Below, piece after piece: positions 62,537 through 64,000 of a stretch of DNA of 64,000 nucleotides. Both the position numbers and the translations under genes were made by a program. Below the pieces are notes generated by a model that was not told the origin of the DNA, did not search any database, and worked only from the letters and a program-made list of their open reading frames with translations. How positions within the stretch are numbered: the stretch's first letter is position 1; every line of letters begins with the position of its first letter. Source of the DNA: Nemopilema nomurai (Eukaryota > Cnidaria > Scyphozoa > Rhizostomeae > Rhizostomatidae); the NCBI GenBank assembly GCA_003864495.1, contig ML133394.1, forward strand, positions 1,736,001 to 1,800,000, given 5' to 3'.

Positions 62537-63418
62537 CTAGTTGTTAATCTGTGCCTCTACTTTCAGAAACATAGTATCATCAAAAATATATTTACTACTT
62601 GCGAGTTCGGCCTGCGAAACGAAGTCGTCGAAACCAACTATGAACGACTTGCTTCCGTGCTGCGGCCGTGGAATGCCGCCTCTGTTCGCCAGCGCTGTAT
62701 CGCCTTTCTTCGATATTTGGACAACGTTCCTAACTTTCGTGTGATTGCGACGCATTTTGGGGTCTGGGTTCTGATCAATCAAAGTGAAGGTATAAATAGG
62801 CCTAACCGGCCACGGCAAGATGGCGTCGTATTCGCCGCAAAGTGGACAAACGTAGACTGAAATACCTTTCCCTCTGTAGTCGGCTCTTCCATTCAGATAC
62901 ACCCAGGCAGCCATCTTGTAGCCATATAAGCTACTGTAAAAGGGTTCGCTGACAGAAACGTTGTCCGATGCTCCCGCGTGTATTCGCGTGACCTTCCGCG
63001 TTATCCCGGTAATCTTCCAAATTATTTGTCCAGTATGCTTATTTGTGGGCGAGCGTGGAATGGGTGCTTGGCTCTCAAAACCAGACTGCGATCGCTGGGT
63101 GCCATGTTCCTGTCGAGGTGGCTCTAAGCCTAATGTCGAAGAAAACTGTTCACCTAAGGTTTTCAGTTGCTCCTTGATAGTCGTCTGTGCCCTTGCTTGC
63201 TCCTTCTTCTGTATATCTAGTTGTTTTTTCAACAGAATCAAGGCTTTTGTTTGCTTCTGCGTGGACGAGAGGTGTTCCTCCTTCAGGCTCACCAGCTGCA
63301 GCAGTAGATCCCCGAGATGCGCGTAGATATCATCTTGCTTTCTTCTTTGCAGCTCCAGGTCATCCCTTTGCCGCTGAATTATCGTGTGAATGATTTCAAT
63401 GTCGCCTCTTTTAATTAG
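62537..63418 (-). CDS. TRAF-family protein, last exon (coiled coil + MATH domain)
   Basis: TRAFs are trimeric adaptors, often E3 ligases, of TNF-receptor and IL-1/Toll-type signalling. This exon is open from a TTTTTCAG acceptor (exon begins at 63418) to TAG at 62537, 293 codons. It starts with a heptad-rich coiled coil (LIKRGDIEIIHTIIQRQRDD, QRRKQDDIYAHLGDLLLQL, LLKKQLDIQKKEQ) and a Ser/Pro linker. A MATH domain follows: IIWKITGI, FYSSLYGYKMAAWVYLNGR, CPLCGEYDAILPWPVRPIYT, FTLIDQNPD, and the closing YIFDDTMFLKVEAQ. RING and zinc-finger exons must lie beyond 64000 if present. Compared with known TRAFs, the loop after LIDQNPD is long and basic, with GDTALANRGGIPRP before the GFDDFVS strand. The exact TRAF class cannot be set from this exon. 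Confidence 0.9.
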   Translation of the reverse strand, partial: LIKRGDIEIIHTIIQRQRDDLELQRRKQDDIYAHLGDLLLQLVSLKEEHLSSTQKQTKALILLKKQLDIQKKEQARAQTTIKEQLKTLGEQFSSTLGLEPPRQEHGTQRSQSGFESQAPIPRSPTNKHTGQIIWKITGITRKVTRIHAGASDNVSVSEPFYSSLYGYKMAAWVYLNGRADYRGKGISVYVCPLCGEYDAILPWPVRPIYTFTLIDQNPDPKMRRNHTKVRNVVQISKKGDTALANRGGIPRPQHGSKSFIVGFDDFVSQAELASSKYIFDDTMFLKVEAQINN

Positions 63419-64000
63419 CTGAAAAAGAACTTGAATTTACAACAGCGAACTTTCTGCCATTGCATAGAATGCTAAATGAAATATTGGTTCGAGTTTGGCA
63501 TCAAGCTTGCTAAAAGCAATCCAAGTTTAAGCTGGCGTTTTTGAGGACATAATTGGAAAGTGTCTCCAACTGTAAAATCAGTGTCTTCAAAGCAAATAAC
63601 TGATTTCTTACACATTAATTATTAACAAACCGGATTGAAAAACGATTCATATTTAAGATGGATAGCGTTGTCCGGTTTTGGAAAACGAATCTTTAGTCTA
63701 TCGCAAAAAAGGTGCTCATTTGTATACCCCAAGAACAAGTCAAATGTGTTTAGAAGCGTTATGAAGCTGTTGGCCAGCTATTGCTTATGATTGACAGGCC
63801 TATACCCTATTAAAACATGAACCCCCTCTCCCCCAGGGTCCACGGTATGCACAGATGGTTCTTTGAGCTGGTATTCATTTTAGGATCTAAGTAGTGGAAA
63901 CTGACTTACTCCAGGTCTTACTGTAGAAAACAAAATTTTGGTTTTAACTTGTTTTAGCTTTGACAATCTTTTGAATAAGCAGATGTTCATAGAAACTCTA
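63419..64000. other. Upstream intron of the TRAF gene, no exon seen
   Basis: AT-rich sequence upstream of the TRAF last exon on the minus strand, running to the window edge. No additional exon was supported. Confidence 0.5.

Noticed and set aside
62961..63326. 121-codon plus-strand frame opposite the TRAF exon
   Set aside because: Antisense shadow of a well-supported coding exon; Cys/Ser-rich composition is typical of such shadows.
1..64000. tRNA, rRNA or other structured RNA genes
   Set aside because: No recognisable conserved RNA motif was seen by eye; a dedicated covariance-model scan was not possible here.

Overview
The window is animal nuclear DNA. It carries spliced genes with GT-AG introns of a few hundred to about 1,800 bases, AATAAA signals, and metazoan families (an ERM protein, a TRAF, UBXN11, CDK10, POLE2, and a TP53I3-like reductase). 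The AT-rich composition, moderate introns and deep gene set suggest an early-branching marine invertebrate such as a cnidarian. That placement is an inference from general impression, not from a diagnostic marker.

Layout. 1-3,660 (+): the 3' half of an ezrin/radixin/moesin gene with an unusual alanine-rich linker. 5,007-6,575 (-): an intronless POLE2. About 6,701-17,785: an 11-kb foldback (long inverted repeat) element. Its 4.7-kb arms each hold nine tandem copies of a ~359-bp unit, separated by a 1.6-kb unique spacer. It sits between the start codons of POLE2 and UBXN11; without it those codons would be only ~160 bp apart, so it appears to have split a divergent promoter. 17,826-30,155 (+): a 16-exon UBXN11 (SEP and UBX domains) with one apparent single-base frame break. 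32,213-34,177 (-): a five-exon TP53I3/PIG3-type quinone oxidoreductase, head-to-head with 34,273-35,675 (+), a two-exon CDK10. Around 38.0 kb (-): a lone candidate terminal exon. 39.8-42 kb and 46.6-49.9 kb (+): two tandem paralogues of an unrecognised family with a conserved Cys-rich hydrophobic segment, plus an unassigned open exon at 44.6 kb. 51.46-61.6 kb: a satellite array of about 55 copies of a ~184-bp unit, with a six-unit higher-order repeat near its right end. 62,537-63,418 (-): the last exon of a TRAF-family gene (coiled coil plus MATH domain), running off the window.

The genes do not form one pathway. They cover membrane-cortex linkage (ERM), replication (POLE2), ubiquitin-like adaptor function (UBXN11), cell-cycle kinase signalling (CDK10), redox metabolism (TP53I3) and innate/TNF-type signalling (TRAF). 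Two close divergent pairs (POLE2/UBXN11 and TP53I3/CDK10) suggest shared promoters. No tRNA, rRNA, CRISPR or prokaryotic feature was seen. The most unusual items are the foldback element, the two-copy unknown gene family and the satellite.
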